From assembly GCF_003259845.1 (NCBI RefSeq), contig NZ_QLMJ01000003.1, positions 186,001-250,000 on the forward strand: a stretch of DNA of 64,000 nt, read 5' to 3'. Below, one piece after another: positions 30,804-40,118 of the stretch (position 1 is its first letter; each line of letters starts with the position of its first letter). The DNA comes from Actinoplanes lutulentus. Its GTDB lineage: Bacteria > Actinomycetota > Actinomycetes > Mycobacteriales > Micromonosporaceae. The notes beneath the pieces are model-generated. The model was given only the letters and a program-made list of their open reading frames with translations. It made no database searches and was not told the origin of the DNA. A program made the position numbers and the translations under genes.

Positions 30804-31231
30804 GCGTCCACCGTCGCATCCACGATGTTGACCTTTTCTTCGGTCACCACACCGTCCACGATACGGAACGATCGGATCTCTTCCGCATCCGGCTCACGGG
30901 TCGAGACGAGGAGATAGTGCGCGTCCGGCCAACCGGCGATGTCCGCGTCGGTCCGCGACGGGTACGCCTCGGTCGCGGTGTGCGAGTGGTAGATCACCAC
31001 TGCTTCCTCGTCGCGGTCGTCCATCTCGCGCCAAACCCGCAGGTATTCCATCGAGTCGAACTCGTAGAACGTCATCGAGCGGGCCGCGTTGTCCATCGCG
31101 ATGTGCCGGCTGGGAACGTCGCTGCCGATCGGCCCGGCGACGACGCCGCAAGCCTCGTCCGGGTGGTCCCGGCGGGCATGGGCGACGATCGCGTCGATGA
31201 TCGCCTTGTCGATGGTCAGCACAGCGTTCAC
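30800..31231 (-). CDS. mec: Mec JAMM metallopeptidase acting on CysO
   Basis: A 143-residue zinc peptidase of family M67. The JAMM motif is complete: Glu26 in HPDEACGVVAG, and His82, His84, Ser92, Asp95 in YHSHTATEAYPSRTD. In Mycobacterium tuberculosis Mec releases cysteine from the CysO-cysteine adduct. RRDHPDEACGV and HSHTATEAYPSRTD are nearly identical to that protein as I recall it. I chose GTG at 31231; a second GTG at 31222 and a longer ATG frame to 31273 are possible. No strong ribosome site distinguishes them. Confidence 0.93.
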   Translation of the reverse strand: MNAVLTIDKAIIDAIVAHARRDHPDEACGVVAGPIGSDVPSRHIAMDNAARSMTFYEFDSMEYLRVWREMDDRDEEAVVIYHSHTATEAYPSRTDADIAGWPDAHYLLVSTREPDAEEIRSFRIVDGVVTEEKVNIVDATVDA

Positions 31232-31281
31232 ATTACCGAAGTATTTCGGCCGGCCGGGCGTGGCAGTGCACACACCGGCAG

Positions 31282-31782
31282 CTACTTGATCTCCGGCAGA
31301 GCGTTCAGCAGCGACTCCTGGAGATAACCCAGGTACGCGTAGACCGACAGCTGGAAGACCCGGCTGGAACCCGCGTCCTCAAGGACCGCGTCGTCCAGCT
31401 CCTCGCCCAGATCGGTGTCGGCCTGGATCTCCAGACGGGTGCCCATCGCCAGCCGGGCGTCGTTGATCGCCCGGAGCCAGGCCTCGGCGGCCTCGCCGTC
31501 CAGGCGTACCTCACCCTCGCCCTCGTCCGGCAGGGCCGCGAGGATCGCGCCGGCCTGGTCGATCTTGCCGGTCTTGAGATCGCCCTCGGTGTAGAGGCGG
31601 AACTCCTGCGAGTCGTCCGGCAGCTCCGGATAGATGTCCGGAAAGAGCCGGGACACCACCGGATCGGTGTGATCCATACCCTCGGTCAGCAGACCGACCA
31701 CTTCGGCGGCCACTTTCCGCAGCACGCGTACCTCGTCGTGCTCGAAGGTGGCCACACATTGACCGCCGACGCGTCGGAACAT
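31282..31782 (-). CDS. DUF2017 family protein
   Basis: A 166-residue actinobacterial protein of the DUF2017 family, function unknown. It is acidic, with VSRLFPDIYPELPDDSQEFRLYTEGDL and a C-terminal helix LSVYAYLGYLQESLLNAL. It regularly sits beside clpS in actinobacteria, so a link to ClpS/Clp proteolysis is plausible but unproven. I chose ATG at 31782, with GGGGAAG upstream; the GTG four codons earlier overlaps that site. Confidence 0.9.
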   Translation of the reverse strand: MFRRVGGQCVATFEHDEVRVLRKVAAEVVGLLTEGMDHTDPVVSRLFPDIYPELPDDSQEFRLYTEGDLKTGKIDQAGAILAALPDEGEGEVRLDGEAAEAWLRAINDARLAMGTRLEIQADTDLGEELDDAVLEDAGSSRVFQLSVYAYLGYLQESLLNALPEIK

Positions 31783-31830
31783 GCTCTTCCCCACCCGCTT
31801 TTTGTTGGCCGGCTCTGCGTACAGGCTTGA

Positions 31831-32121
31831 TCAGGCCCGGTCGACCGTAGCCCAGAGACCGTATCCGTGCAGTTGGTTGGCGTCCATTTCCATGCGCTCC
31901 CGGGCGCCGGTGGAAACCACCGCCTTGCCCTTGGTGTGCACATCCATCATCAGCTGCTCCGCCTTCTCCTTGCTGTAGCCGAAGAGCTTCTGAAAGACCC
32001 AGGTCACGTACGACATGAGGTTGACCGGGTCGTCCCAGACGACGGTCACCCACGGCCGGTCAGCAGCCTGTTCTTCCTCGATCTCCGGCGTCTCGACGGG
32101 AGCGACCTGTGGTAACGCCAT
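31831..32121 (-). CDS. clpS: ClpS adaptor of the Clp protease
   Basis: A 96-residue N-end-rule adaptor that delivers substrates to ClpA/ClpC-ClpP. The core [45 protein letters not shown] contains the hydrophobic pocket and Asp residues that bind N-terminal residues. A flexible acidic N-terminus of about 20 residues precedes it. Divergent from pncB. Confidence 0.95.
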   Translation of the reverse strand: MALPQVAPVETPEIEEEQAADRPWVTVVWDDPVNLMSYVTWVFQKLFGYSKEKAEQLMMDVHTKGKAVVSTGARERMEMDANQLHGYGLWATVDRA

Positions 32122-32238
32122 GCCCCCATGTTGCCACCGGATTCGGCGGATCGGTGAACCGGAGCGCCGAACCGCAGGTCAGGAACCGTTCCGCGCCCGC
32201 GCGCCGCAGTTGTCGGTCCGGCGCAATAGGGTAGGTCC

Positions 32239-33525
32239 GTGGAGACGAGCACCCCCGCCTTGATGACGGATCACTACGAGCTGACCATGATCAGCGCCGC
32301 GCTCAAGGACGGGACAGCGTCACGCTCCTGCGTCTTCGAGGTCTTCTCCCGCCGGTTGCCCACCGGCCGGAGGTACGGCGTGGTGGCCGGCACCGGCCGT
32401 CTGATCGAGCTGCTGAAGGATTTCCGGTTCGACCCGGCCGAGGTCGGTTACCTGCGCTCGGCCGGCATCGTGGACGAGACGACCGCCGCCTGGCTGACGA
32501 GTTACCGCTTCACCGGCGACGTCGAGGGTTACCCCGAGGGTGAGCTCTTCTTCCCCGGTTCGCCGATCCTGACCGTTTCCGGCACATTCGCCGAGTGCGT
32601 GGTGCTGGAGACGCTGATCCTGTCGGTGCTCAACCACGACAGCGCCATCGCGGCGGCCGCGGCCCGCATGGTCACGGCGGCACGGGGTCGTCCGATCATT
32701 GAGATGGGCTCTCGGCGTACCCATGAGCATGCGGCTGTCGCGGCCGCGCGCGCGGCCTATCTCGCGGGTTTCGCCTCGACGTCGAACCTCGCGGCCGGCC
32801 GCGCCTACGGCATTCCGACCACCGGCACGTCGGCGCACGCGTTCACACTGCTGCACGACGACGAGCCGACCGCGTTCGCCTCGCAGGTGGCGGCCCTCGG
32901 CAAGAACACCACGCTGCTCGTCGACACGTACGACATCAGCCAGGGCATCCGCAACGCGATCGCCGTCGCCGGGCCCGATCTGCGAGCCGTGCGAATCGAC
33001 TCGGGCGACCTGTCGGTGCTGGCCCAGCACTCCCGTGAGCTGCTGGACTCGCTCGGCGCCACCGAGACGAAGATCATCGTCTCGGGCGACATGGATGAGT
33101 ACTCGATCGCCACCCTCGCCGCTGAGCCCGTCGACATGTACGGCGCCGGCACCGCGGTGGTCACCGGCTCCGGCGCGCCCACCGCCGGCCTCGTCTACAA
33201 GCTCGTCGAGGTCGACGGCCGCCCGGTCGTGAAACGCTCCGAGAACAAGGCGACCGTCGGCGGCCGCAAGATCGCCGTCCGCCGGCACAAGCCGACCGGC
33301 ACCGCCATCGAGGAGATCATCTACTCCCAGGGCGTGCCCGACCACCAGGCCAACGACCGCATGCTCCAGCAGTCCTTCATCACCGGCGGCGAGGTTCAGC
33401 CGATGCCGTCGCTGGTCGAGTCCCGCGAGCACCTGCGGCAGTGCCTGATCTCCATCCCGTGGGAGGGCCTCAAGCTCTCCTCCGGCGATCCCGCCATCCC
33501 CGTAGTCATAGTTCCCACCGCATAG
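32239..33525 (+). CDS. pncB: Nicotinate phosphoribosyltransferase
   Basis: A 428-residue enzyme that joins nicotinic acid to PRPP, the entry step of NAD salvage. It begins LMTDHYELTMISAAL, typical of the family, and contains RRLPTGRRYGVVAGTGR, the region EMGSRRTHEHAAVAAARAAYLAGFASTSNLAAG with the phosphorylatable-His segment, GTSAHAFTLLH, VDTYDISQGIRNA and RIDSGDL. It starts with GTG. The nicotinamidase gene follows after 10 bp, so the two steps are encoded together. Confidence 0.95.
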   Translation: METSTPALMTDHYELTMISAALKDGTASRSCVFEVFSRRLPTGRRYGVVAGTGRLIELLKDFRFDPAEVGYLRSAGIVDETTAAWLTSYRFTGDVEGYPEGELFFPGSPILTVSGTFAECVVLETLILSVLNHDSAIAAAAARMVTAARGRPIIEMGSRRTHEHAAVAAARAAYLAGFASTSNLAAGRAYGIPTTGTSAHAFTLLHDDEPTAFASQVAALGKNTTLLVDTYDISQGIRNAIAVAGPDLRAVRIDSGDLSVLAQHSRELLDSLGATETKIIVSGDMDEYSIATLAAEPVDMYGAGTAVVTGSGAPTAGLVYKLVEVDGRPVVKRSENKATVGGRKIAVRRHKPTGTAIEEIIYSQGVPDHQANDRMLQQSFITGGEVQPMPSLVESREHLRQCLISIPWEGLKLSSGDPAIPVVIVPTA

Positions 33526-33535
33526 GGGTTTCGCT

Positions 33536-34114
33536 GTGTCTCGTGCGCTGATCATCGTCGACGTTCAGAACGACTTCTGCGAAGGTGGCTCGCTGGCCGT
33601 TGCCGGCGGCGCCGCGGTCGCCAAGGGCATCTCGCTGGTGCTCGACAAGGCCGGCAAGCGATGGGACCACGTCGTCGCCACCAAGGACTGGCACATCGAC
33701 CCGGGCTCCCACTTCAGCGACAACCCCGACTACGTCGACTCCTGGCCGGTGCACTGCGTGGCCGGCTCCACCGGTTCGGAATTCCACCCCGAGCTCACCA
33801 CCGACCGCATCGAAGCCGTCTTCCACAAGGGCGAATACGAGGCGGCGTACTCCGGCTTCGAAGGCCGCTCCGAGTCAGGCGAAACCCTCGCAGCCTGGCT
33901 GCAAGGCAAGGGAGTCACCGACGTCGAGGTCGTGGGCATCGCGACAGACCATTGCGTACGCGCAACCGCCCTGGACGCCGTCACAGCGGGATTCGGGACG
34001 ACGGTGGTCCTGGAGCTGACCGCCGGCGTCGCCCGGGCCACCACCGACAGCGCTCTGGAGCAGCTGCGCGCCGCTTCGGTCGCCACGACGGGCTCGCCGG
34101 TTGTCGACGCTTGA
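33536..34114 (+). CDS. pncA: Nicotinamidase
   Basis: A 192-residue isochorismatase-fold amidase converting nicotinamide to nicotinate. The catalytic triad is Asp9 (IIVDVQNDF), Lys98 (FHKGEYE) and Cys140 (TDHCVRATALDA). Metal ligands Asp51, His53 and His73 are present in KDWHIDPGSHF and WPVHCV. Its product feeds the adjacent PncB. The GTG start is 10 bp after pncB. The 3' end overlaps the next gene by 14 bp. Confidence 0.95.
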   Translation: MSRALIIVDVQNDFCEGGSLAVAGGAAVAKGISLVLDKAGKRWDHVVATKDWHIDPGSHFSDNPDYVDSWPVHCVAGSTGSEFHPELTTDRIEAVFHKGEYEAAYSGFEGRSESGETLAAWLQGKGVTDVEVVGIATDHCVRATALDAVTAGFGTTVVLELTAGVARATTDSALEQLRAASVATTGSPVVDA

Positions 34115-34595
34115 GATAAGGCCGTTCACCGACGCGGACTGGCCTTCCGTCTGGGAGATCATCAACGAGGTCGTCCAGGCTCAGGAGACTTTCGTTTACG
34201 ACCCTTCCCTGGATTCCGCGGGCGCCCGCGGGATGTGGATCGAGCGGCCGCCGGGTCTGACGGTGGTGGCCTGTCTTCTTGGAAGAGTTGTCGGGACGGC
34301 CAAAATGGGCCCGAACCGGGGTGGACCCGGAAGTCACGTCGCCACGGCCAGTTTCATGGTCGCGGCGTCCGCCCGGGGCCGTGGTGTCGGTACCGCGCTG
34401 ACCTCGTTCGCCATCGACTGGGCACGGCGCTCCGGTTACGCGGCCATGCAGTTCAACGCCGTCGTGGAGACCAACAAATCCGCCGTCGAGCTGTACCAGC
34501 GCCTCGGCTTCCAGATCATCGGCACGGTGCCGCGTTCGTTCGAGCACCCCTCGCACGGGCGGGTCGGCCTGCACCTGATGCATCTGGAATTCTGA
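34101..34595 (+). CDS. GNAT N-acetyltransferase
   Basis: A 164-residue GNAT acetyltransferase. It begins LEIRPFTDADWPSVWEIINEVV, has the acetyl-CoA pyrophosphate loop ARGRGVGTALTSF, and ends with NAVVETNKSAVELYQRLGFQIIGTVPRSFEHP. The substrate is unknown; phosphinothricin-type or amino acid N-acetylation is common in near relatives. It starts with TTG at 34101 inside the end of pncA, so translation is probably coupled. Confidence 0.88.
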   Translation: MSTLEIRPFTDADWPSVWEIINEVVQAQETFVYDPSLDSAGARGMWIERPPGLTVVACLLGRVVGTAKMGPNRGGPGSHVATASFMVAASARGRGVGTALTSFAIDWARRSGYAAMQFNAVVETNKSAVELYQRLGFQIIGTVPRSFEHPSHGRVGLHLMHLEF

Positions 34596-34599
34596 ACCG

Positions 34600-35259
34600 A
34601 TGCTCGTCGATCTCTGGCCGTTCTTCGGCCTCGTCGTCCACACACCCCGCCTGGAGTTGCGCCTGCCCCGCGAGGAGGAGCTGGCCACGCTCGCCGAGGT
34701 GGCTCGCCGGGGCGCTTTCCAGCCCGGTGAGCAGCCGTTCCTCACCCCGTGGGGCGACGGCACCCCGGACGGACGAGCACGGGCCGTGCTGACCGGCCAG
34801 TGGAGTGCCCTCGCCGGTTGGAAGGCTTCGCGGTGGGAGCTGCCGCTCGCCGCCTTCGTGGACTCCTCCCCCATCGGGATGGTCGCCCTGATGGGCCGCG
34901 ACTTCCCGGTGGTCCGCCAAGTGAGCACCTGGTCGTGGCTAGGGCTTTCACACCACGGTCTTGGGTACGGGACTGAGGCGCGGGCCGGGCTGCTCGCACT
35001 TGCTTTCGATCATCTGGGTGCGGCGTCCGCGCGTACCGACGTCTTCCAGGACAACCACGCCTCCCAGGCGGTGTCCCGCAAGCTGGGCTACGAGCCGGAC
35101 GGCATCTCGATCGACGCCCGCGGCGACGAGGCCCTGATCTCCGACCGCCTGCGCCTGACCCGTTCACGCTGGGCGGCTCTCCCGCAGATCCCGGTGGCGG
35201 TCTCAGGCCTGGAACCCTGCCTGTCGTGGTTCGGCGATCATTTTTCCCAGGAGGGATGA
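34600..35259 (+). CDS. RimJ/RimL-type GNAT N-acetyltransferase
   Basis: A 219-residue GNAT protein with the RimJ/RimL pattern: TPRLELRLPREEEL at the start, LGLSHHGLGYGTEARAGLLALAFDHL for acetyl-CoA binding, and DVFQDNHASQAVSRKLGYEPDG. These enzymes modify protein N-termini or small amines. It follows the first GNAT gene after 4 bp, so two acetyltransferases are arranged in tandem. Confidence 0.88.
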   Translation: MLVDLWPFFGLVVHTPRLELRLPREEELATLAEVARRGAFQPGEQPFLTPWGDGTPDGRARAVLTGQWSALAGWKASRWELPLAAFVDSSPIGMVALMGRDFPVVRQVSTWSWLGLSHHGLGYGTEARAGLLALAFDHLGAASARTDVFQDNHASQAVSRKLGYEPDGISIDARGDEALISDRLRLTRSRWAALPQIPVAVSGLEPCLSWFGDHFSQEG

Positions 35260-35266
35260 TCAAGGA

Positions 35267-35917
35267 ATGAGTGAGAGCTTCCTTTTGCTGCACGGGTGGC
35301 AGAACCGCCGTCCCCCGGAACACTGGCAGCACTGGCTGGCCGGCGAACTGACCCAACTCGGACACTCGGTCGACTACCCCCAGCTGCCCGATCCGGACTT
35401 CCCCCCGCTGGAGGACTGGCTGGCCGAGTTGCGTACCCGGCTGACCGCGATGCGCGGCGACCGGCGCACGGTGCTCTGCCACAGCCTGGGCTGCCTGCTC
35501 TGGCTGAACGCGGCGGCCCAGTCGGAGGCCCCACTCCAGGTGGACCGGGTTTTGCTGGTGGCACCCCCATCCCCGTCGATCACCTTGAGCAACCCGGAGA
35601 TAGCCGCCTTCGCCATCGAAGCAGCAGCCCCTGCCTCCGAGCCCTCGGCCTCGACACCCGGTTCCGGTCTCCCGGCGGTGACGCCCGCGCAAGTGGCGGC
35701 GGCGTCCCGCTACACGCGCTTGGTGGGCACCGACAACGATCCGTATTTCCCCGAGGACATCCGCGAGGTTTTCGGCATCCCGCTGAACGTCCCGACCGAC
35801 GTCCTCCCGGGGGCGGCGCACCTCAACATGCACTCGGGCTACGGCCCGTGGCCCTCGGTCCTGGCGTGGGCCGTAGGCCCAGACGACACCCCGATCGAAC
35901 TACGCCCCAACCCCTGA
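35267..35917 (+). CDS. RBBP9/YdeN-family serine hydrolase
   Basis: A 216-residue alpha/beta hydrolase of the RBBP9/YdeN family. The start SFLLLHGWQNRRPPEHWQHWL is typical; the nucleophile is Ser in LCHSLGCLLWL, and the catalytic His lies in GAAHLNMHSGYGPWP near the C-terminus, with an Asp before it in the DNDPYFP region. The substrate is unknown. It starts at ATG, 7 bp after the acetyltransferase stop. Confidence 0.88.
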   Translation: MSESFLLLHGWQNRRPPEHWQHWLAGELTQLGHSVDYPQLPDPDFPPLEDWLAELRTRLTAMRGDRRTVLCHSLGCLLWLNAAAQSEAPLQVDRVLLVAPPSPSITLSNPEIAAFAIEAAAPASEPSASTPGSGLPAVTPAQVAAASRYTRLVGTDNDPYFPEDIREVFGIPLNVPTDVLPGAAHLNMHSGYGPWPSVLAWAVGPDDTPIELRPNP

Positions 35918-35996
35918 CGCGAGGGCCCACGTCGTACCCTTCTCCACCCGAGACAGGGGCCCACAGTGCGCCGCCCTCCCACCGCGACCCCAGTGA

Positions 35997-36042
35997 ATCT
36001 TGAGCGATTTCCACCACGCGGGGGTGCAGAATCACTCAAGAT
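35997..36042. repeat. Inverted repeat in the hydrolase-MFS spacer
   Basis: ATCTTGAGCGATT at 35997-36009 and AATCACTCAAGAT at 36030-36042 form a 13-bp arm pair with one mismatch and a 20-nt loop. It is about 80 bp past the hydrolase stop and could terminate that operon. Confidence 0.5.
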
Positions 36043-36220
36043 CCACGGCGGGTGCCACCACGGCCACCTCGGCTACCAACCGCAGCACTATTGCCACTCC
36101 TCGCGGCCCCCGCGCCACTCCCGCGCCGTTCCTGAGCCACCCCTGAGCTGCTCCTGTGCCACGTGCCGCCCTGGACCGTCGCCACACCCGCCTGCGTCAT
36201 GCGGTCGCATCTCTACAAGG

Positions 36221-36261
36221 GCGGTGGGCGCATACGCAGAAGTTCCGTATGCGCCCACCGC
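36221..36261. repeat. Perfect 16-bp hairpin in a gene-free spacer
   Basis: GCGGTGGGCGCATACG at 36221-36236 pairs perfectly with 36246-36261 around a 9-nt loop. The whole 35918-36759 spacer shows no credible gene. Its last 200 bp are C-rich and built from imperfect CTGCCGACC-type repeats. Confidence 0.6.
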
Positions 36262-36759
36262 TCCTGCGCAAAGCCCGCGCGCCTCTCGCTCCGGAGAGCG
36301 CGCCGGGGTAACCGGTCCGCGAGTCCGACCCAATCCGCGAGGGACGAGACGACACGCTCGCCCAGAACGAAGCCACACACAACGGCATCGCCCGGGTAGA
36401 TCAGGTCACACGCAACACCACTGTGCGATTTCATCCCTGCCTGGGCCGAGACAGGAGACCACACAAGCACTCGGTGGGGCCTCATCCTCGCTGCCGACAC
36501 CTTTGTGTGTGCCCTCGACCCGACCAGCCTCTCGGCCGCCGACCTGCCTATCCACCCACCTGCTCGCCCGCCCGACCGACCCGCAGACCTGCCGACCAGC
36601 CTGCACTTGCCGACGAGCTGGCCCTGCCGACAGATCGACCTACCTGCCCTTGCCGACCAGCTGGCCCGGCCGACCGACCTACCTGCCCTGCCGACCTGTC
36701 CGCCCGCTCCGCAAATAGCGAAGCCCGAAATGAGAAGAAAGCGCCCAACCGACTAGTGA

Positions 36760-38091
36760 TCAGCTGTGCTTGACGAGACCGTTCACAGGCTCCGGATCCG
36801 CGGGCAAGCGCTCAGCATGAGCGGGCACCGGCTCGGTCGCTGCCACCGGCCCTGTCGCTGCCAACGGCTCTGCCTCTGCCGCCACCGGTGTCGCTGTCGC
36901 TGTCGACTCCAGCAGCGCGGTGCTTCGCCTGTGCCTCAGCTCGGCCGGTAGCACCGCCAGCGCCACCAGGACGCCGACAGCGCCGACGGCGGCGAAGCCC
37001 CACGCTGCGCCCTTCGAGTCGATGGCCAGGCCGGCCAGTGGGCCGCCCAGGGCGACTCCGACGGTCAGCGCCGAGTTGTGCAGGCCCATTGCCTCGCCGC
37101 GGGCGGCTGCCGGGATCATGCGGCTGATCTCGGTGGAGCTCGCGGTGATGGTCGGTGCGCAGAGGGCGCCGGCCGGGATCAGCAGCAGCGCCAGCAGCCA
37201 CCAGTGGTCGCCGCCGAGGCCGACCGGGATGGTGAGCACCGCCATCGGGGCGAAGAGGGCGACGGCGGGGAGGCCGCGCCGGATCGTCCCGTACGCGAAA
37301 CCGCCCACCAGCGAGCAGAACGCCCACAGGGACAGCACCAAGCCGGTCCAGTGCACCTCGCCGGACTCGCGCAGCACCGCGACGACGGCCACGTCGGTGC
37401 CGGCGAGCACCAGGGTGGCGGCCATCGTGACGGCGAGGATGGCGACGAAGCGCGGCTTGAGCCAGCTGCGCCGGGGCACCCGCTCGCCGCTGGTGACCGG
37501 TGCCTCGTGCGCCGCCCGGGTGGGCGGGTTGAGCAGCCAGAGGCCGATGCCGGAGAGCAGGATGCCGCCCGCGATGGTCAGCATGGCGACGCGCGGGCCG
37601 GCGGTCGTGGCGATCAGCACGCCGAGGGCGGGGCCGGCCATGAACGAGATCTCGGTGGTGATCGAGTCGAGGGCGAAGGCGGGCAGCCGATGCGACTCGG
37701 GGGTCAGGGCGGCGATCGACTGCCGGGCCACCGAGAACGCCGGCAGCGCCAGGAATCCGCCGACGACGGCGACCGGGAGCAGAGCCCAGTACGGCAATGC
37801 CTGCGCCACCAGCCAATAGATCACCTCGGCCACGGTGGTGAGCACGAGCACCAGGCGCAGCCCACGCCGGTCGATGAGGCGGCCCATCACCGGGGCGCCG
37901 AACGACCCGCCGATGGTGGCGGCCGCGCCGACCAGACCGGCCGCACCGTAACCCCGGCCGAGATCGGTGACGACGTGCAGCGTGAGCACCACCGCAGCGG
38001 CCGCGATAGGTATGCGGGCGAGCGTGGCGACCACGAGCAGCGACGGGATCTTCGGCAGAGCGAGGGTTTCCCGGTAAGGCGTGAGCAACAT
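36760..38091 (-). CDS. MFS transporter
   Basis: A 443-residue major facilitator with 12 predicted membrane segments. The family loop motif appears as GAPVMGRLIDRRGLRLVLV between segments 2 and 3. The last 50 residues are an Ala/Pro/Glu-rich cytoplasmic tail. The substrate cannot be read from sequence; a drug or sugar efflux role is usual. I chose ATG at 38091 (AGGA upstream) rather than the longer frame to 38145. Confidence 0.9.
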   Translation of the reverse strand: MLLTPYRETLALPKIPSLLVVATLARIPIAAAAVVLTLHVVTDLGRGYGAAGLVGAAATIGGSFGAPVMGRLIDRRGLRLVLVLTTVAEVIYWLVAQALPYWALLPVAVVGGFLALPAFSVARQSIAALTPESHRLPAFALDSITTEISFMAGPALGVLIATTAGPRVAMLTIAGGILLSGIGLWLLNPPTRAAHEAPVTSGERVPRRSWLKPRFVAILAVTMAATLVLAGTDVAVVAVLRESGEVHWTGLVLSLWAFCSLVGGFAYGTIRRGLPAVALFAPMAVLTIPVGLGGDHWWLLALLLIPAGALCAPTITASSTEISRMIPAAARGEAMGLHNSALTVGVALGGPLAGLAIDSKGAAWGFAAVGAVGVLVALAVLPAELRHRRSTALLESTATATPVAAEAEPLAATGPVAATEPVPAHAERLPADPEPVNGLVKHS

Positions 38092-38177
38092 GACGATCCT
38101 GACCTCCGCCGCCGATCCTCCCTCAGGGGTACGACAAGACACCACCGGGTTTGACGAGGGTCACGTAACACGACGGA

Positions 38178-38207
38178 AACGGGCCGGCCCAATTGGGCCG
38201 GCCCGTT
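38178..38207 (-). terminator. 30-bp perfect palindrome after ctaD
   Basis: A fully self-complementary 30-bp sequence centred on CCCAATTGGG begins 19 bases past the ctaD stop. It is well placed as the terminator of ctaD ahead of the MFS gene on the same strand. Confidence 0.7.
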
Positions 38208-38226
38208 CACAAAAGCAAAGATCAGA

Positions 38227-39966
38227 TCAGCTGCGGTCTTCCTGGTACGTCGCTCCGCCGTCCGACTCCGCGGTCAGCGGTCGAGCGCCACCCTCCGGCG
38301 GGCCGGCGAGCGAGTGACCGGCGGCCAGCTCCGGGAACTTCTCGTCGAACGCGGGGCGCTCGGAGCGGATCCGCGGCATCCGGTCGAAGTTACGCAGCGG
38401 CGGCGGGCTCGTGGTGGCCCACTCCAGCGAGTTGCCGTGACCCCACGGGTCGTTCGCCGTGGCGATCCGGCCGACCTTGTACGACTTCCACACGTTGTAG
38501 ATGAACGGCAGAGTCGACAGGCCGAGGACGAACGAGCCGACCGTCGAGAACGTGTTCAGGAAGGTGAACCCGTCGGACGGCAGGTAGTCCGCGTACCGTC
38601 GCGGCATGCCCTTGGTGCCCAGCCAGTGCTGCACCAGGAACGTCGCGTGGAAGCCGATGAACGTCAGCCAGAAGTGAATCTTGGCGAGGCGCTCGTCCAT
38701 GTAGCGGCCGAACATCTTCGGGAACCAGAAGTAGATGCCCGAGAAGACCGCGAACACGATCGTGCCGAAGAGCACGTAGTGGAAGTGCGCGATCACGAAG
38801 TACGAGTCGGAGACGTGGAAGTCGATCGGCGGGGCCGCGAGCAGCACGCCGGAGAGACCACCGAAGAGGAACGTCACCAGGAAGCCAACCGCGAAGAGCA
38901 TCGGCGACTCGAAGCTGATCTGGCCTCGCCACATGGTGCCGATCCACACGAAGAACTTCATGCCGGTCGGTACCGCGATGAGGAAGCTCAGGAAGCTGAA
39001 GAACGGCAGCAGCACCTGACCGGTGGCGAACATGTGGTGCGCCCACACGCTCATCGACAGCGCGCCGATCAGCAGCGTCGCGGCGACCAGGCCCTTGTAG
39101 CCGAAGACCGGCTTGCGACTGAAGACCGGGATGACCTCGGTGATGATGCCGAAGAACGGCAGCGCGATGATGTAGACCTCAGGGTGGCCGAAGAACCAGA
39201 AGAGGTGCTGCCAGAGCATCGGCCCGCCGGTCGCCACGTCGAAGACGTGCGCACCGAGCACGCGGTCCGCGGCGAGCGCGAACAGCGCGGCCGCCAGGAA
39301 CGGGAAGACCATGACCGCGAGCAGCGCGGTGACCAGCATGTTCCAGGTCATGATCGGCATGCGGAACATCGTCATGCCGGGCGCGCGCAGGGTCAGGATC
39401 GTGGTGATCAGGTTGACCGAGCCGAGGATCGTGCCCAGACCCGAGATGGCCAGGCCGACGACCCACATGTTTCCGCCGACACCCGGTGAGTGCAGCGAGT
39501 CGCTCAGCGGCGTGTACGCGAACCAGCCGAAGTCGGCCGCGCCGCCCGGCGTCAGGAACCCGCCGATGGTGATCAGACCACCGAACAGGTAGAGCCAGTA
39601 CGCGAACGCGTTCAGCCGCGGGAACGACACGTCGGGCGCGCCGATCTGGATCGGCACCACGTAGTTACCGAACGCGAACACGATCGGTGTCGCGAAGAAA
39701 AGCAGCATGATCGTGCCGTGCATCGTGAACAGCTGGTTGAACTGTTCCGGCGACAGGACCTGCATGCCCGGGCGGGCCAGCTCGGCGCGCATCAGCAGGG
39801 CCATCAAGCCACCCAGCAGGAAGAACACGAAGGCCGTGATCATGTACATGATCCCGATCTGCTTCGCGTCCGTCGTGCGCAGGATCCGAGCAAACGCCGA
39901 ACCCTTGACCTGCCGTCGCACCGGATACGGTCGGGTCGCGATCGGCGACGGCGCAACGGTCGTCAC
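38227..39966 (-). CDS. ctaD: Cytochrome c oxidase subunit I
   Basis: A 579-residue aa3-type oxidase subunit I with 12 membrane segments. The heme-copper ligands are visible: His in [10 protein letters not shown], the CuB His-Tyr pair in [15 protein letters not shown], the double His in [10 protein letters not shown], and the two heme ligands in [11 protein letters not shown]. It reduces oxygen to water and pumps protons. Subunits II and III are not in the window, so ctaD is separated from ctaC/ctaE, as is common in actinobacteria. It starts GTG with GGAGG upstream. Confidence 0.97.
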   Translation of the reverse strand: MTTVAPSPIATRPYPVRRQVKGSAFARILRTTDAKQIGIMYMITAFVFFLLGGLMALLMRAELARPGMQVLSPEQFNQLFTMHGTIMLLFFATPIVFAFGNYVVPIQIGAPDVSFPRLNAFAYWLYLFGGLITIGGFLTPGGAADFGWFAYTPLSDSLHSPGVGGNMWVVGLAISGLGTILGSVNLITTILTLRAPGMTMFRMPIMTWNMLVTALLAVMVFPFLAAALFALAADRVLGAHVFDVATGGPMLWQHLFWFFGHPEVYIIALPFFGIITEVIPVFSRKPVFGYKGLVAATLLIGALSMSVWAHHMFATGQVLLPFFSFLSFLIAVPTGMKFFVWIGTMWRGQISFESPMLFAVGFLVTFLFGGLSGVLLAAPPIDFHVSDSYFVIAHFHYVLFGTIVFAVFSGIYFWFPKMFGRYMDERLAKIHFWLTFIGFHATFLVQHWLGTKGMPRRYADYLPSDGFTFLNTFSTVGSFVLGLSTLPFIYNVWKSYKVGRIATANDPWGHGNSLEWATTSPPPLRNFDRMPRIRSERPAFDEKFPELAAGHSLAGPPEGGARPLTAESDGGATYQEDRS

Positions 39967-40118
39967 GAAATGCCTCCGTTGTCTCGTTCGTCCCTCTAGG
40001 GATTACCTGAAGATCCGGGCGTATCCCGTGGGCAGAATAGTCCCCCTGATGACCTTCGGCTGGCGCGGGGTGACCAACCGCCCCCGATGGACAGCACCCC
40101 TCAAAGACGCCCGACCCT

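Noticed and set aside
37078..39489. Long plus-strand frames opposite the MFS and ctaD genes
   Set aside because: Both lie antisense to clearly conserved membrane proteins and read as Gln/Arg/His-rich low-complexity sequence.
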